Assembly (NCBI RefSeq): GCF_964355755.1
Contig: NC_092678.1
Span: 23,974,365 to 24,038,364 of the forward strand
Direction of reading: 5' to 3'
From: Antedon mediterranea
Lineage: Eukaryota; Echinodermata; Crinoidea; Comatulida; Antedonidae
DNA length: 64,000 bases
Shown here: positions 22,031-34,300 of the stretch, one piece after another
Layout: every line of letters starts with the position of its first letter
How positions within the stretch are numbered: position 1 is the stretch's first letter
The notes under the pieces: generated by a model
Database searches by the model: none
What the model was told of the DNA's origin: nothing
The model's input: the letters and a program-made list of their open reading frames with translations, nothing else
Made by a program: the position numbers and the translations under genes

Positions 22031-22984
22031 ATAGATATAGCTCATGCATTCTGAACATAATGAGACTTGATGATCATTTAGTCAAAGTGTTAGGTTAAAT
22101 TGTTCAATACAAAGTTTCTACCAATCCGTGCTATCTGACAAAAGCTTAAACCTACATTAAATTGACTGACATTTCATTGAGTTAGAAAACTCAATTGAAA
22201 ACAATAGATGAGCATAGTTGGATTTGGAAGAAAGACTGCGGGGAGCAGAGTCTTAACAAACCGTCAACAATTAGTACAATTTAAGGCCTTTCAGTTCTAC
22301 CATTTGGGAGGAGCATTGAAAACAATTTGTTTACATGCTATTGAAGACAGCCTATGAGCCTCATTAAACGGTGTCAACGGAGAAAGAGTCCTAATGAGTC
22401 TAGTTTCACAAATTATGAGAAGTTTTGTCCGAGTTTAAAACCCGTGAAATGGCATAAAGAAGTTTAGATGAACTTTACAACAGGCTAGTGAAGCAATTGA
22501 ACGTGTATACAAGGCGATTGTATGCATTTTATTACCAAAGGTGTCACAACTAAAATTGCCACTAATAGCTTATAATTATCTAGTTTAATGTAAGTAAAGA
22601 TTTTTTAAAAGGGACACGATTTTACCAAGAAAAAACTTGTGATTATAAACTAACGGGTTTATAATCATCAAGAACTTAATTGAATGTATAAACAAGCCAG
22701 TGTTCAAGTGAATATAATAATTTAAATAAAATAAAAATAATAATTTTGAAAGTAGATTTAAAAAATAAATTACAATGTTAATATAAAAGGAAAATGTATA
22801 GGCCTAATTTTATTTCTTTACTCAAACTTTAAAAATCACAACATTACAGAGCGAACGACATGCATTCACAAACATAATTTTTAAACCAATGTATAAGAGA
22901 TTTTTTTTGTATAACAGGCACAAAAGATGGACAATTTTTAATAACCGCAATGTTCACAATAAAATAAATAGGATGGTAACGGTT

Positions 22985-23430
22985 ATTTTAATATTCCAAA
23001 GGCATAGGCCTAGTGATAACTCAGGAACTAAATTACAAGTACAGACTAAATTGATATTTTTAAGGTATAGGCCTATTGCTAAATCTCGAACTAAATTAAC
23101 AAGTACAGACTAAATTAAAATTCTTAAGTCAAGCCTAGTACTAAATCTCGAAATAAATTAAGAAGTAAAGACTAAATTAATATTCTTAAGGTAAGCCTAG
23201 TACTAAATCTCAAACTAAATTAAGTACAGACTAAATTAATATTGTTAGGTTAAGTCTAGTACTAAATCTCGAACTAAATTAAGTACAGACTAAATTAATA
23301 TTCTTAAGTTAAGCCTAGTACTAAATCTCGAACTAAATTAAGTCCAGACTATATTAATATTTTTAAGGTAAGCCTAGTACTAAATCTCCAACTAAATTAA
23401 GTACAGACTAAATTAATATTCTCAAAGCAA
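22985..23430. repeat. tandem repeat, 59-62 bp units, about 7 copies
   Basis: The unit contains GCCTAGTACTAAATCTCGAA, AAATTAAGTACAGACTAAAT and TAATATTCTTAAG. GCCTAGTA-type anchors lie at 23133, 23195, 23254, 23313 and 23372, with two more diverged units to the left (TAGGCCTAGTGATAACTC, TAGGCCTATTGCTAAATC). Non-coding, in the Fez upstream desert. Confidence 0.92.
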
Positions 23431-24126
23431 TAGTGCTAACTCTTTTTATTGATTAGTTGCTAATGATTGTAGCACCTTTTTTGTGGCGATTGTTAAATAA
23501 GTACGTAAATGGCCAACAGTAGTATCTAGCCAATTCACACCTTAATGCTGTACATCAGTAGATGGTCTTTTAATTGGGCTATTACACAACATATATTTTC
23601 GTTTTAATGAGAATACAGAGAAATATTGTAACGGTTGGACGACACCAACTGTGAGCGAAGACACTTAAGGGACACTTTTAAATATCTATATATGTTATTG
23701 TGTGAGTGTGTACGCGGTATAGGCTCGTCTGTTGATGTAGTAGCCTACCCCTTTTCAAAATGAGCAAAAACATAATATTCTTTATTTTTAATTGAATCAG
23801 TTTTTGTTAATTAGTGTAGCGCTTTCATTGAAAAATGCTTGCGTGCATCATTAATAACGACATTGTGACAATGTAGAGGGTCAATTGGGACTCAATTAAC
23901 ACTGTGTTGTTGGCCGGTCATTAAAAATAATGTCACACTTGCTAATTATTGTCCATTTTTATACAAAAAAGAATATACTTTAACTATAGAGATACTCTAG
24001 AAATAAATCTAAATAGGCCTACACTGGTGTAGGATAGTCAGCGACAGAGGAACGACCGGTCAAATACTGACTTCTTGTATGATAAAATGATAGATCTGAA
24101 CAATAACGCAAGCGCTCGTATACTTT
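23431..24126. other. gene-free stretch with a higher-complexity block (possible enhancer)
   Basis: No gene seen. About 23820-23960 is less AT-rich and holds an inverted pair of SOX-type sites, CATTGTGACAATG at 23861-23873, and several homeodomain-type cores (TCATTAATAACG, CTCAATTAAC, CATTAAAAATAATG, GCTAATTATTG). The regulatory role is inference. Confidence 0.35.
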
Positions 24127-24246
24127 AGGCTAGGTCTACACTATCAAACTTTATGTGAAAAAATGTGATGTGCTCATGGACATGATGATGTCATATCACT
24201 ACCATATTTGGGCCTATCACTACCCTATTTGGGCACATCACATTTT
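24127..24246. mobile_element. family 1 MITE, left end and core
   Basis: AGGCTAGGTCTACACTATCA at the left, then the core GGACATGATGATGTCATATC with two CACTACC...ATTTGGGC blocks and GGGCACATCACATTTTATTG. The right terminus is missing. Confidence 0.8.
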
Positions 24247-27211
24247 ATTGTTTTGTTATTTAAAACCTCCACCCTATCAAACATTTTCAGGCATTATGGT
24301 GTACATTTATTCTTTCTTAAATCGCGTGTGTTTAAATATAAATTAACTGTAATTATGGTATCTAGAGAACATATTAAGGCCTTCGATTAAAATTGCCGAG
24401 CTATTATCCGAAAATTAAACCACTTTAAAACACTGTAATATCTCTGCAATTGTCACAAGAAACTACACGATACTCTGACAAGGACTCATCATTTTGAAGA
24501 CTATCGAAATTTACTTAAACATTTTGTAAAAACACGATAATTTCGTAAGTGCTGGGTAGTAGTTATGATGTACTATTTTAATAGTCTGCTACTTTTGAGC
24601 AGAGCTTCTTTGCATCGATACTTTTCGAAAGATAATTATGTATGACGTTTTACGGAAATACGTCACAAATCGCGCGCATTTAAACGCGCAACCTGCGTTA
24701 AGCGTAATTTCTGCGCTCGGCGTGGTTGCGTGTTCATTTATTGATGATTGGCGTAAATAGTTTGATTGATAACTTTACACCTTAGAATGACTGTCGTATT
24801 ATCTGTCGTTTAACCTCCATGGATAACAAAGACAAGTGACAACAGAATGTAATATGCTTCACCTCGACACAGCTTTAACACTTACGCTTAGTATTAAGGT
24901 CAATCAATCTTTATTTCAATAATATTATCACGATCATTTAACGAAATAATAATAAAATAAATAATAAGTGACTTACGTAGGCCTCGGTAAAATTGGGTAA
25001 AGATGTATTGGCTCCTAAAACATGAAAACAAAGATGAATAAAATCAAGCTTTTAAAATAGGCCATTTTGTGTAATGTTATAATTTTGTAACTTATTCAAT
25101 TCACCAAAACCAAGAATAATAATTATTAGAAATACGTGTACATGTAGGAGTATTAAAATAACTGTCAACTCATTGACTGTACATGTTATCTATATCCATT
25201 TATTTGAAATAATATAAAAATAAAAATACATTTTGTATAGGCCTACTGTATACTGGGCATTGTTTTGATATTGTTATCCCTGTCAGTGGATTTGAAATAA
25301 TATAAAAATAAATATACACTCTTATGCCTAATGTACGCGTAATGCTTACAATTCTATTAACAAACTAGGCCTATATAGGCCTATGTTCAGGCTTAATTAC
25401 TTTCAAACACAAACTTATAATTTAGGAAAACATGTCGACTTTGATTTTGAAAGAAGAAATAATTATTTTAAGTTATAATCTATTATGTTTTGTATTAGGA
25501 CCAATGGCCCATATACTTGATTTGAATAAATTCCATGAAAAGGGAAAGAAGAAAAAAAAATAATTTTCTATTCAACATTCTATCTGTACAGGCAGGGTAA
25601 TATAATATATTCACATGTTTCCAGCGCAATCATTACATATTAAAATGTGTACACTTTTCCAGCTATTAACACATGTATGCTACTAATGACAATGATACTA
25701 GAATCAGTGGGAGACACTATATTATTAAATGCACATTTCATAATAATCAATGATTTAGCCACTATAGCAAGGACGATCGCTACAGGACCCCGTCAAGTAA
25801 TACAAGATTGCAAATTTTGATTTTTTTTTGTATTGGAATACTAATAATGGATTGTTTTGTGGATGTCAATTGCTTCTTTTATATTCAACAAACGTTGTTG
25901 AAACGAACAATCATTAAGCGATTATTACTAAACAGATCCCAGTTCAAGCGACTTAATCCCGTGTTAATTATTTGTCTATCTTGAATAAAGACTAGTGTGA
26001 AGGGGGTCTAAGAAAAGAACATACAATGCAAGTCAACCCTCAAGCATGCGTACGTATCGAGGAGAGCAATTAAAGTATAATTGTTCCAAAACGAATCTAT
26101 CGCATGTGAACCGGATTGAATCTTCGTTGGATAAAAAGCTGCTCAAAAATGACCTGTGATCGATGCTTGAAATAAAGACATAAAGCATAGTTTGTTGTTT
26201 AAGTAGGCCTACTAAGTGTCTGTCCATGGACACTGCAATCACCCATCCTCTTCAAGACATTCCTTTCAATTCAAAGTGTGCGAACAAATAAAAATAAAAC
26301 CAAGTAATTGGGATAATGCTATTGTTTATCAACACAATTTATCAAGTAATACATAACAATTGTAATGTCGATTTTTGAAATCGACAAAAGGCGTATTTAA
26401 CTTTATTATAGGTACAAAGATTCAAGGCTTTAGGCTTATCTCAAGTACCAGTTAACTTCCAACTCAATACTAGACATTTTACAAATATAGCCAATTAATT
26501 CTGACTCGAACAAAACACTTTTTATCTTCTATAACGTAAGCTTGACTTGGCCTACCAGATGCTCACTATAGCTTAGAAACAGCTTGATGATTCTTCATTG
26601 GCACCACAAAAAGACACAAAGTTGACGCGCGCGTACTAAAGTTGATAATAAAGTATCCATGTTTGTACGCGCAATTACGTAAACTGTTACGTCACTGAAA
26701 AAAATGTATCGCAGTAAAGCAACAGTACGTACACTTTGATCACAATGAGTTATGGATGACTAAACACAGTCTAATGACTGCTAAACACACACAATTAGTC
26801 TAAAATGCTACCGTTAAAACGCATTTAATCGATTCATCTCTATGATCGATTCCGATACTTAATTGACTACACTTAGTTTGAAGATGGGCGTAATTAAATA
26901 TTGAGGTGTAGGTTAAAACGATAAGTATTGATAGCTCAGCATTAATCTGTAATTGACCATTTTAGTTGGACGTCAATTGCAACAACCGTTTCTTTAATAA
27001 TTGCGACTTAAATGTTCGATTAAGGTTTTAGCATTTACTTTAGTAAAATATAACTAAATCACTTTTATTTAAATCGCCATTAAATGTGAAAAAATGCTTC
27101 AGCACATTAAGTATACTAGCTATAGATAGTAGTTGAAAGTATAGATATTTAGGTAATTCACAAAATTGACATCATTACCATTGTAGTCAAACCATGGTAA
27201 AAGTAATGTAG
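24247..27211. other. gene desert upstream of Fez, no gene seen
   Basis: AT-rich DNA. CpG-rich patches occur at 24640-24735 (TACGTCACAAATCGCGCGC) and 26620-26700 (GTTGACGCGCGCG, GTTACGTCACTGA, containing CRE-like TTACGTCA). Repeated GCATAGGCCTA-type motifs are scattered. No frames with coding character. Confidence 0.55.
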
Positions 27212-27612
27212 TCCAAAATGGAAAAAGAATCACTAAATCCGCATGATACTCGCAGTCTATGCTTCAAATACCGTGCTGAATCGACCGCTAAATCACTGAT
27301 ACAGTTGTAGGGTTTACAATACACAATTTAAAGGCCTATTTACACAGACGAGCAGCAACGGTAATAACAATATAGAATCTATGTTATTCCTTATGACCAT
27401 TTACACACACCGCTCAGAATAGATACAGATTCTACGTGGGACAACAAGCTACGCGGTTTTCCACTTACCGTTGCTGCTCGTCTGTGTAAATAGGCCTTTA
27501 GATAGTGTAAACCCTACAACTCTATCGGTTATTTAGCGTTCGATTCTACACGGTATTTGAGGCATAGACTGCGATTATCAGTCGGATTTAGACATTTTTT
27601 TTTCATTTTGGA
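27212..27612. mobile_element. foldback element, ~400 bp, two inverted arms of ~160 bp
   Basis: The left arm, from TCCAAAATGGAAAAAGAATC through CGCAGTCTATGCTTCAAATA, GTTGTAGGGTTTACA and AGGCCTATTTACACAGACGA to CGTTGCTGC-complement, is mirrored by the right arm ending TTCATTTTGGA. Inner portions (about 27333-27365 and 27463-27500) are almost perfect inverse copies; outer portions are about 80-85 percent. The loop is ~85 bp. No coding sequence. Confidence 0.9.
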
Positions 27613-27931
27613 TTTGAAAAACTTGATATTGTTAAAATATAGAATCTCTAATAGTGTATCCCGTTATCCATAACATGTGGCTGGCCATGTCTTAAGTACC
27701 GTGTCTTGTTAAGAGGTGTTGAACCAAGATATTAGATAATCAACCTCAAATCAACATTGATATCAGATCAATCAAACATATTTAATTAGGGGTGTCAAGT
27801 TCTCCTTTCATTAGCATATGAAAAATAAAATATGAATTTGGTAATTTAGGTCGTGAAAATTCACAACTTATTTTTGATAAAGTGAAAACATATTGTGGTC
27901 TCAAGTGTATGTGGCCAAGCCGTCTGTAAAC

Positions 27932-28974
27932 AAGTATACTTCAATCGTTTGTTCAACATGGTATTAGAAAGGTGACGATTTCGATTCAATGCTGACTCTG
28001 ACAACTTAATACCGCTTAATTAAACTTAATTGTCATTCAATTTAATAATTTGAACTAATTATCGGAATATATACTCTAATAATACTTTAATCTGCGCATT
28101 ATTAACAAATCTGTAAACCAAGCCTTCTCTGAAGTTAAATCAACAGAAACTTTTATCAATTTCTTTCAACTTTCACTGCGAATTGGCATGAATCTTACGT
28201 CATTTATATCATAAAAGATGCGCGCATTCATAATACCAATTAAACAACTTAACTTATATTTAACATTATGTAGTTCAATTGAACTCTATCGAAAAAGGTG
28301 TTCATAAGCTACACATTCCCGTTAGTCAAAAGTGTATTTACTTTAAAAACAATAGTTTTTAACATTAAAAATCATTTCATGTAGGCCTACTACGTTATAG
28401 ACCTATGGTAGAGGGCGGGCATGAAAGTAGACCGATCATAAATATATTAACTCTTGGTAACCAGATCAGTAGTGAAGGTGAATTTTACGGAAATAATCCG
28501 CCGCAAGGAAGTATATAGTGATATTATGACATAGTGTAATATTTAATATCCTAAATGTGAACTATAAAGTGTATTTCAATCGAGTGTTAATACGAAGAGT
28601 GTGAAAGGGTGACGATTTCGATTCAATGCTGAATCTTACAATATAATACCGCTTAAATAAACTTAATTATCATTCAATTTAATAATTTGGACTAATTAAC
28701 GGAACATTATTATTATACTCTGATAATATACGCCTTATACTTAACAAATCTATAGTTCTAAGTTAATCAAGTATTCACGAGAATCTTTAGAATGTTTAAA
28801 ACCCATCAGTTACGAATGGCATCGACCAATAATATGTCCACAGTTTGACTAGAACAATTATTCATATTTTGTAATAATATCAATTATGCCTAATGAAGAG
28901 AAACATATCAAAAGATGCCCGGCATCTTACGTCATTTATATCATAAAAGATGCGCATTCATAATACCAATTAAA
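27932..28974. repeat. diverged local duplication, copies at 27932-28244 and 28567-28974
   Basis: Both copies run from AAGT(A/G)TA(C/T)TTCAATCG through GTGACGATTTCGATTCAATG, ATTCAATTTAATAATTTG and TTACGTCATTTATATCATAA to CATTCATAATACCAATTAAA, in the same order and orientation, offset about 635 bp. The second copy has extra sequence before the TTACGTCA block. Not coding. Confidence 0.88.
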
Positions 28975-29287
28975 GATGTATTGTCCTCCAAAAACATGAA
29001 AAATTACTTTGAATAGGCAATTTTGCAGTTTTAATGAAGTTAATCACTTCCATATAAAAAAAACCTTTAAAAAATAATGTTTTCAATTATAAAAAAGACA
29101 AAATAAACGGTTAAATTCAACCAAAAAAACTCCAGTAAATTTGAAAATGTCTTGCTTTAAATTATAGTTTTTTCTAGTAAATAATTTTTTTTTCGATCCA
29201 AGTCAATAACTAGCCCTATGTGACATTAAAATGGCATATTCAACAACAAAAAATAATTATTATCAGGGGGACAATATATAACTTTAA
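28970..29287. mobile_element. ~320-bp MITE with TTAAAG...TATTGTCC inverted ends
   Basis: Left TTAAAGATGTATTGTCCTCC and right GGGGGACAATATATAACTTTAA are imperfect inverted repeats; TTAA at each end would fit a TTAA or TA target duplication. A related left end (TAAAGATGTATTGGCTCCTA) occurs alone at about 25001. The interior is AT-rich and non-coding. Confidence 0.6.
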
Positions 29288-30403
29288 CACAACTAATAAT
29301 ATTTTAACCAAATTATGTAAGTATAGCCTTGAGTTTTATATAAAAACCCTAACGTTATGTTCTGATTGTTATTATACCTTTTAATTGATAGGTTTCGGTA
29401 GTTCTTTTTATGACGATCTAATATTTATGTTGGTGTTTATCATTTAATTTGTCTTTCAATAATATTTGTTAGTACCATTCAACAAATATACCCATGTTTA
29501 ATATGCCTACCAAACACACATATTGTTTTATCTAAATTTCCATTTGTGTGTATAAGTGTGGCAAAAAAGTGTTTAGGCCTATGGGTAACCAATTTGTTTT
29601 ATAAATCATAGGCCCTATATTTAAAAAAAAAGTAACCTGTAAAATAAATTAGTGAAAACACTCCACCATCTCTGTATTGATATAATTAGTCTACATTTGA
29701 CGGCAGCTCACAATAGTGTGTGTTTTATCTTGGCCTCCTATGTATTTTGTTTACATTTAAAATGTGGACATTTTTGTACTTTTATTGGCTGCAGTTTGTC
29801 ACTGTACAAATAGCCTATACATTTAAAAATGAATTACATAAACATGTTATTACATTAAACGCCCTCTTGAGTTCTCGCTCAAATATTATCGATTTAATTA
29901 TTGATTTTATGTTGGTCACGTCTACAACATTCTATGATCACGCGGTACATAGACGGGAATGAAATTTGAATCGCCTGGGCGTTAATAAATGCCATGTTTT
30001 TGTCATTGGTACAGGTAGGTACTAAATTATCAAATAAATAACAGAACAATTATGCGATTTATTAAACAAAATGATTTAATTTAAAGCAATTATTTAAAAC
30101 TAAAATCGAGTTGTGGGGTGATGGGGTCGGGGATGGGGTCGGGGATGGGGTGGAGGAGTTAAATTAAACATCATCATCTTCCCTACCTACTACTACTTAC
30201 TACTAGGCCTAGGCTAGGTCTAGGCCTAAATAGTATGGCTTCAAAATCCAGACAGAGGACGTACGATCAATGAACCCTGATTTTAATTTTAACTATGTAG
30301 CCTATACCTGGACATCTTATGTAACTATGCAATATCCAAAATGCATAGATCACTTTTTAAATAATGAACAGGGCTAAACAATATCAGATGGGTAGGCCTA
30401 GTA
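29288..30403. other. gene-free stretch with a short G-run block
   Basis: No gene seen. At 30114-30156 a block of repeated GGGG runs (GATGGGGTCGGGGATGGGGT, repeated) could form a G-quadruplex on the plus strand. Confidence 0.6.
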
Positions 30404-32412
30404 ACAAAGTGCGAGGCAGGGAAGGCATGCGAGGCAAGTCAGACATTTATGCGAGGCATCGTTTTACCATCATCAAAAAATGCGAGGCATCATTTTATCA
30501 TTTCTCAAAATTGCAAGGCAGGAAATCACCGAAATTGAAGTAGCCTAGGCCTAGGCCCGCTAGGCTAGTTTCCTTTTGCACCTGCCTTGTATTTTAACCA
30601 ACTTTATCCTGAATACCACAGCTTAGAATTAGTAGGCCTACTTTAATGAAGAAAAATCACATAAAAGTAACAATAAATCCATTAAATTGGTGATTTTACA
30701 GACGTTGTTTTTCTCGCATTTCGCACACTCAATGTTCAATATTTTGGTTTCTATGGAACGCCAAAAGAGCAAAATTAATTAGAGGGCTAAAAACTCTGTG
30801 GAATCCATTTATATTTAACGCATTATTTGGTGAAAATCAAGTACAATTTCAATAGATTTTGTCACTGTCAGTAAGGAAAAATGTTACTGTTGATAATGTA
30901 CACGGTTTCGTTAACCTTTTAAAGAATAAAATAGAAAAATTCATCATAATATCCTTAGTAGGATGTCCTAGGTCTAGACTAGGTAGTGATGTTGATTTAG
31001 GATCGATTATTATTCTTTGAAAACAGAACAGTATCAGCAGTAACATATTACAACATTTTTATTGACAAATTAACAAATATATTGAAATGAAACGTGTTTT
31101 TCACCAATAAATGCATGAGAAATTGACGCATTCCACTGAGTTTTAGTCCTCTATTATCGTTGCTCTTTTGGCGCTCCATAGAAACAAAAATATTGAACAT
31201 TGAATAAGTGAAATTCGCGAACAGTGTGCGAGAAACACGCCTGTAAAATCATTAATTTAAGGATTTATTTGTTACTTTTTATGTGATTCTTTCATTAAAG
31301 TACTCATGAGGTATACTTCTAAGGTGTGGTATTCACACGATAAAGTTAGTTATCAAATTTGGAGTAAAAATACAAGCGAAGGAAACTAGCGCCAGGTTTA
31401 TTAGTACGTACATGGACAACAATAAATAAAAATCGTTCGTAATATACCTAGCTTACTAAAACAGGAATAGTGTATCATTATTAAATATTACACCAATTAT
31501 TATTATATCAAAATTGATTAAATTATTTTCTACATAGGCCTCTTATCTAGGTTAGGGCTAAGCATATTAGCTAAAGTTTAATTTTAGGCCTAGTATTACA
31601 ATTGTCGGACGTAAGTCTTTTTTCACACGCGCTCCAGAATTCTGTCGCAATTTTTTTCTTTGCGGCATGTTATTTGATCGGCATATCAGTTACCTTTTAT
31701 TCACCGCCAGTTATTGAACTTGTCCTGGCAATCGCTGTTCACCTTATTTGCGAGAGAGGTACACGTGTTGTTCCTAGAGAATGGAATGTCAAAAATGTCT
31801 TTGGCACGCCGCTCAGAGAGAAGTCTGTGCGTTGCTGCTGAAACCACGTGCTATAGGAGGGGAATGCACCACAATCCTCTGAGCTGAGGGCTGAATCATT
31901 CCGCTACCTGCTAAATAGTAAAGAGGGATTTTCCATCTCTCGGGTCTACCGGATCTAGGGGTGTGACAAAATATTATTTTCACTCTGCTATGTTCGAGAG
32001 ATATGTGAGTGAACACGCTCGAAATGCCAACAAACATTGCAGTCATTTGATGAGTGTGTCGCTATAACAATTATTGTTTATCGAAAGTTGAAGACTGTCG
32101 TTCAGATTTTTGAACCGTAGTTTGGGCACTTTTGTAAAAGTAAAATTTGACACGATATGACTTGAATGAAAAAACAATCGTTACATAAAAATAAACAACA
32201 TGATGAGTGTATACACGAATCTATTTAGATACGCTTGTATCGATTGATTATTAGGCCTATAATATAGCATAATAGCACGTTAAGATATGCCTCGCACCTT
32301 TTTGAAATTGTAAACTATATGCCTCGCATGCCTCGCACTTTTGGAAATGATAAAATGATGCCTCGCACAAATATTTGGCATGCCTCGCGTGCCTCGCTGC
32401 CTCGCACTTTGT
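30404..32412. mobile_element. ~2 kb DNA element with ends built from TGCGAGGCA repeats
   Basis: The left end (30404-30530) reads ACAAAGTGCGAGGCAG followed by five spaced copies of GCGAGGCA; the right end (about 32285-32412) is its reverse complement, TGCCTCGC repeats ending CTGCCTCGCACTTTGT. A TGCGAGGCATCATTTTATCA block is shared by both. No transposase was found; a nested foldback element occupies 30564-31390. The design matches the element at 2519-4475 (long inverted ends made of a short repeated motif) although the motif differs. Confidence 0.8.
30564..31390. mobile_element. nested foldback element with ~300-bp inverted arms
   Basis: The left arm starts GCTAGTTTCCTT and contains TTCAATATTTTGGTTTCTAT and GGAACGCCAAAAGAGC. 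The right arm contains GCTCTTTTGGCGCTCCATAG and AAAATATTGAACATTGAATA and ends GGAAACTAGC. The arms are about 80-90 percent inverse copies around a ~220-bp loop. Non-coding. Confidence 0.82.
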
Positions 32413-33162
32413 CAACACTCATATCAGATTGTACGTCACGAATTTAACAAACTATTGTTTTTTAGGGAATCCGTTGTTTAGGCCTAGATAAAAGCTTGGG
32501 AAATTCTAACTTGTAAATAAAGCGCAATACATTGCTTTGTCTATTCATGGAGGAAAACGTCATGGTCTATTGCACCAAATCAATACTGTGTTTTCAATAA
32601 CACAATGTGTTATTATATTATTAGAGACGTATATATATATAAAGTGTTTAAATTTTAAAGGATCTTAAATCGTTAATTAAACAATTAGAGGTAGGCTATA
32701 TTCAAACATAGCCTATTATTATTATATAAACCTAGTTATTTCTATAACACTAAACCTACTAGTTTGGACTAATATGAATCATGTAAGTATCCGTTCATTA
32801 AAAAAGGCACCCATCATTTTGTCATTACCAGTAATTAAAGAGAGTAATACATTTGGCCTACTGTAGTTTCGGTAGTGTCTGTGGCGACCCCACCTACATC
32901 CTTCATTGTGAACATCGGTCACCGAAATATTTCGACCAAGTTCAACCATGGAAAGCTAGATCGCCATACCAATTACATAAAATTTACATTCACTTGTTAT
33001 GCAATGCAAATAAGCTTAACTAACAATTGTTTTTCTTTCTAGGGGAGATTGTTGTGTAGGACCCTCTTAAAATCAAATCTTGCTAAAAATACATTTTCAA
33101 ATGACAAGCCAATCTGTATATACAGTATGTATAATTATATTATACAGATATTGACTGCTTGA
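32413..33162. other. gene-free stretch
   Basis: AT-rich; no gene, RNA gene or clear repeat recognised. Confidence 0.5.
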
Positions 33163-33305
33163 GGTTAAATATAAGATTAGACATCCCCGAGGGAATGGTA
33201 TTATGTTCGAGGGAATATATATTTCCCGAAGCGCCAGCTGAGGGAAATATATAATTCCCAAGAACTTAATATCATTCCCGAGGGGATGTCTAATCTTATA
33301 TTTTA
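33163..33305. mobile_element. near-perfect 140-bp hairpin (snap-back MITE)
   Basis: Arm TAAATATAAGATTAGACATC, CCCGAGGGAATG, GTTCGAGGGAATATATATTTCCC is mirrored by GGGAAATATATAATTCCC, CATTCCCGAGGGGATGTCTAATCTTATATTTTA with a ~14-bp loop (GAAGCGCCAGCTGA). Weak pairing continues outside (TACAGATATTG / GATATCTGTTATA). A transcript would form a long hairpin. Confidence 0.9.
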
Positions 33306-33774
33306 CCGATATAAAAGGCGATATCTGTTATATTACATAGCCAACAACAAGTAGAATATCTGCTGGGTCGGGTAGCTAGGCTAGGTAGGCCTCCTTTTTG
33401 TATTGTATGTAAACAAGCTGCCCAGACACCTTACCTTTCGAAGAATAATATACAGATAATTACTAATTAATGATTCATTGACAATAACATATTCACTAGC
33501 CTAGGTCGTTTAAATAATAACAGAAGAATTTCCATCAATAAGCCTACATTAATAATAATAATATTATCAGGTAGGCCGAATAAATAATAATTCGTCTTCT
33601 TTCGAGCCGAATCACCAGATGTTCAGTGCGTCGCGCGCGTACCCGTTACTACTGTGAGTATTAACCAATCACAAACGGTGTTTCATCACATCTAGGGAGG
33701 ACTAAAAATAAATGAGGGCGCTATGTATGCATAGTTTAAATAGTTTAGATGACTAATTTCGTGAAGCAAGTTCC

Positions 33775-34010
33775 GTGGCGCAGCGCATGACGCGTTGTCT
33801 TGTGATGGAGTGACAATTTAATCGCGAGTTCAAGACCCAGCAGATGACTTTTATTTATTTATCGGCAAACGCGAGTGTTGAACTGAACTGAACTTTTATT
33901 GTATCTCTTTTAAATCAGAGGCACAGTCTCAATGAGATGTGCAACAAGTTTACAGTGAAAAATAATACATACACACTTAAATATAAATACAAAAAAAAAA
34001 GAAAGACATG
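33775..34010 (+). mobile_element. probable SINE-like remnant with tRNA-type promoter boxes
   Basis: GTTCCGTGGCGCAGCGCATG resembles a tRNA A-box region, and CGAGTTCAAGACCCAGC about 45 bp later matches a B box. The flanking arms do not close into a tRNA cloverleaf. A second part follows (GAACTGAACTGAACTTTTAT, then AGGCACAGTCTCAATGAGAT) that may be the end of another retroposon. Boundaries are guesses. Confidence 0.4.
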
Positions 34011-34178
34011 AGAACAAAATTACAGAAAAAAAAAAATTTAAGAAAACTGAGACAGATTAAATACGAGTAATGAGTAAATTAAGTTTGAGAAGGAATTGTA
34101 TTATATATATCATTTCGTGTGTTCCAAGCCATGGTCAGAAAAATTTTGCAATGTTTGTCGAAAATAATACTTGCCACA

Positions 34179-34300
34179 CGAAAATTACACAGTCAATATC
34201 ATCGTACTCGAGAATGTATATGATTAGTGACAGGGACGCGAAAATTGCTCAATCAATATCATCGTTCTCGAGGATATATACTATTTACGATCCTCGCAGC
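34179..34300. repeat. 60-bp direct duplication upstream of the SAMD9-like gene
   Basis: CGAAAATTACACAGTCAATA at 34179 is repeated with changes as CGAAAATTGCTCAATCAATA at 34239, each followed by TCATCGT(A/T)CTCGAG(A/G)AT(G/A)TATA. The duplication ends about 100 bp before the gene's ATG, so it may be part of the promoter. Confidence 0.7.

Noticed and set aside
31602-32046. Overlapping 77-79 codon frames on both strands within the 2-kb element
   Set aside because: No domain, no splice or start context, inside a non-autonomous transposon.
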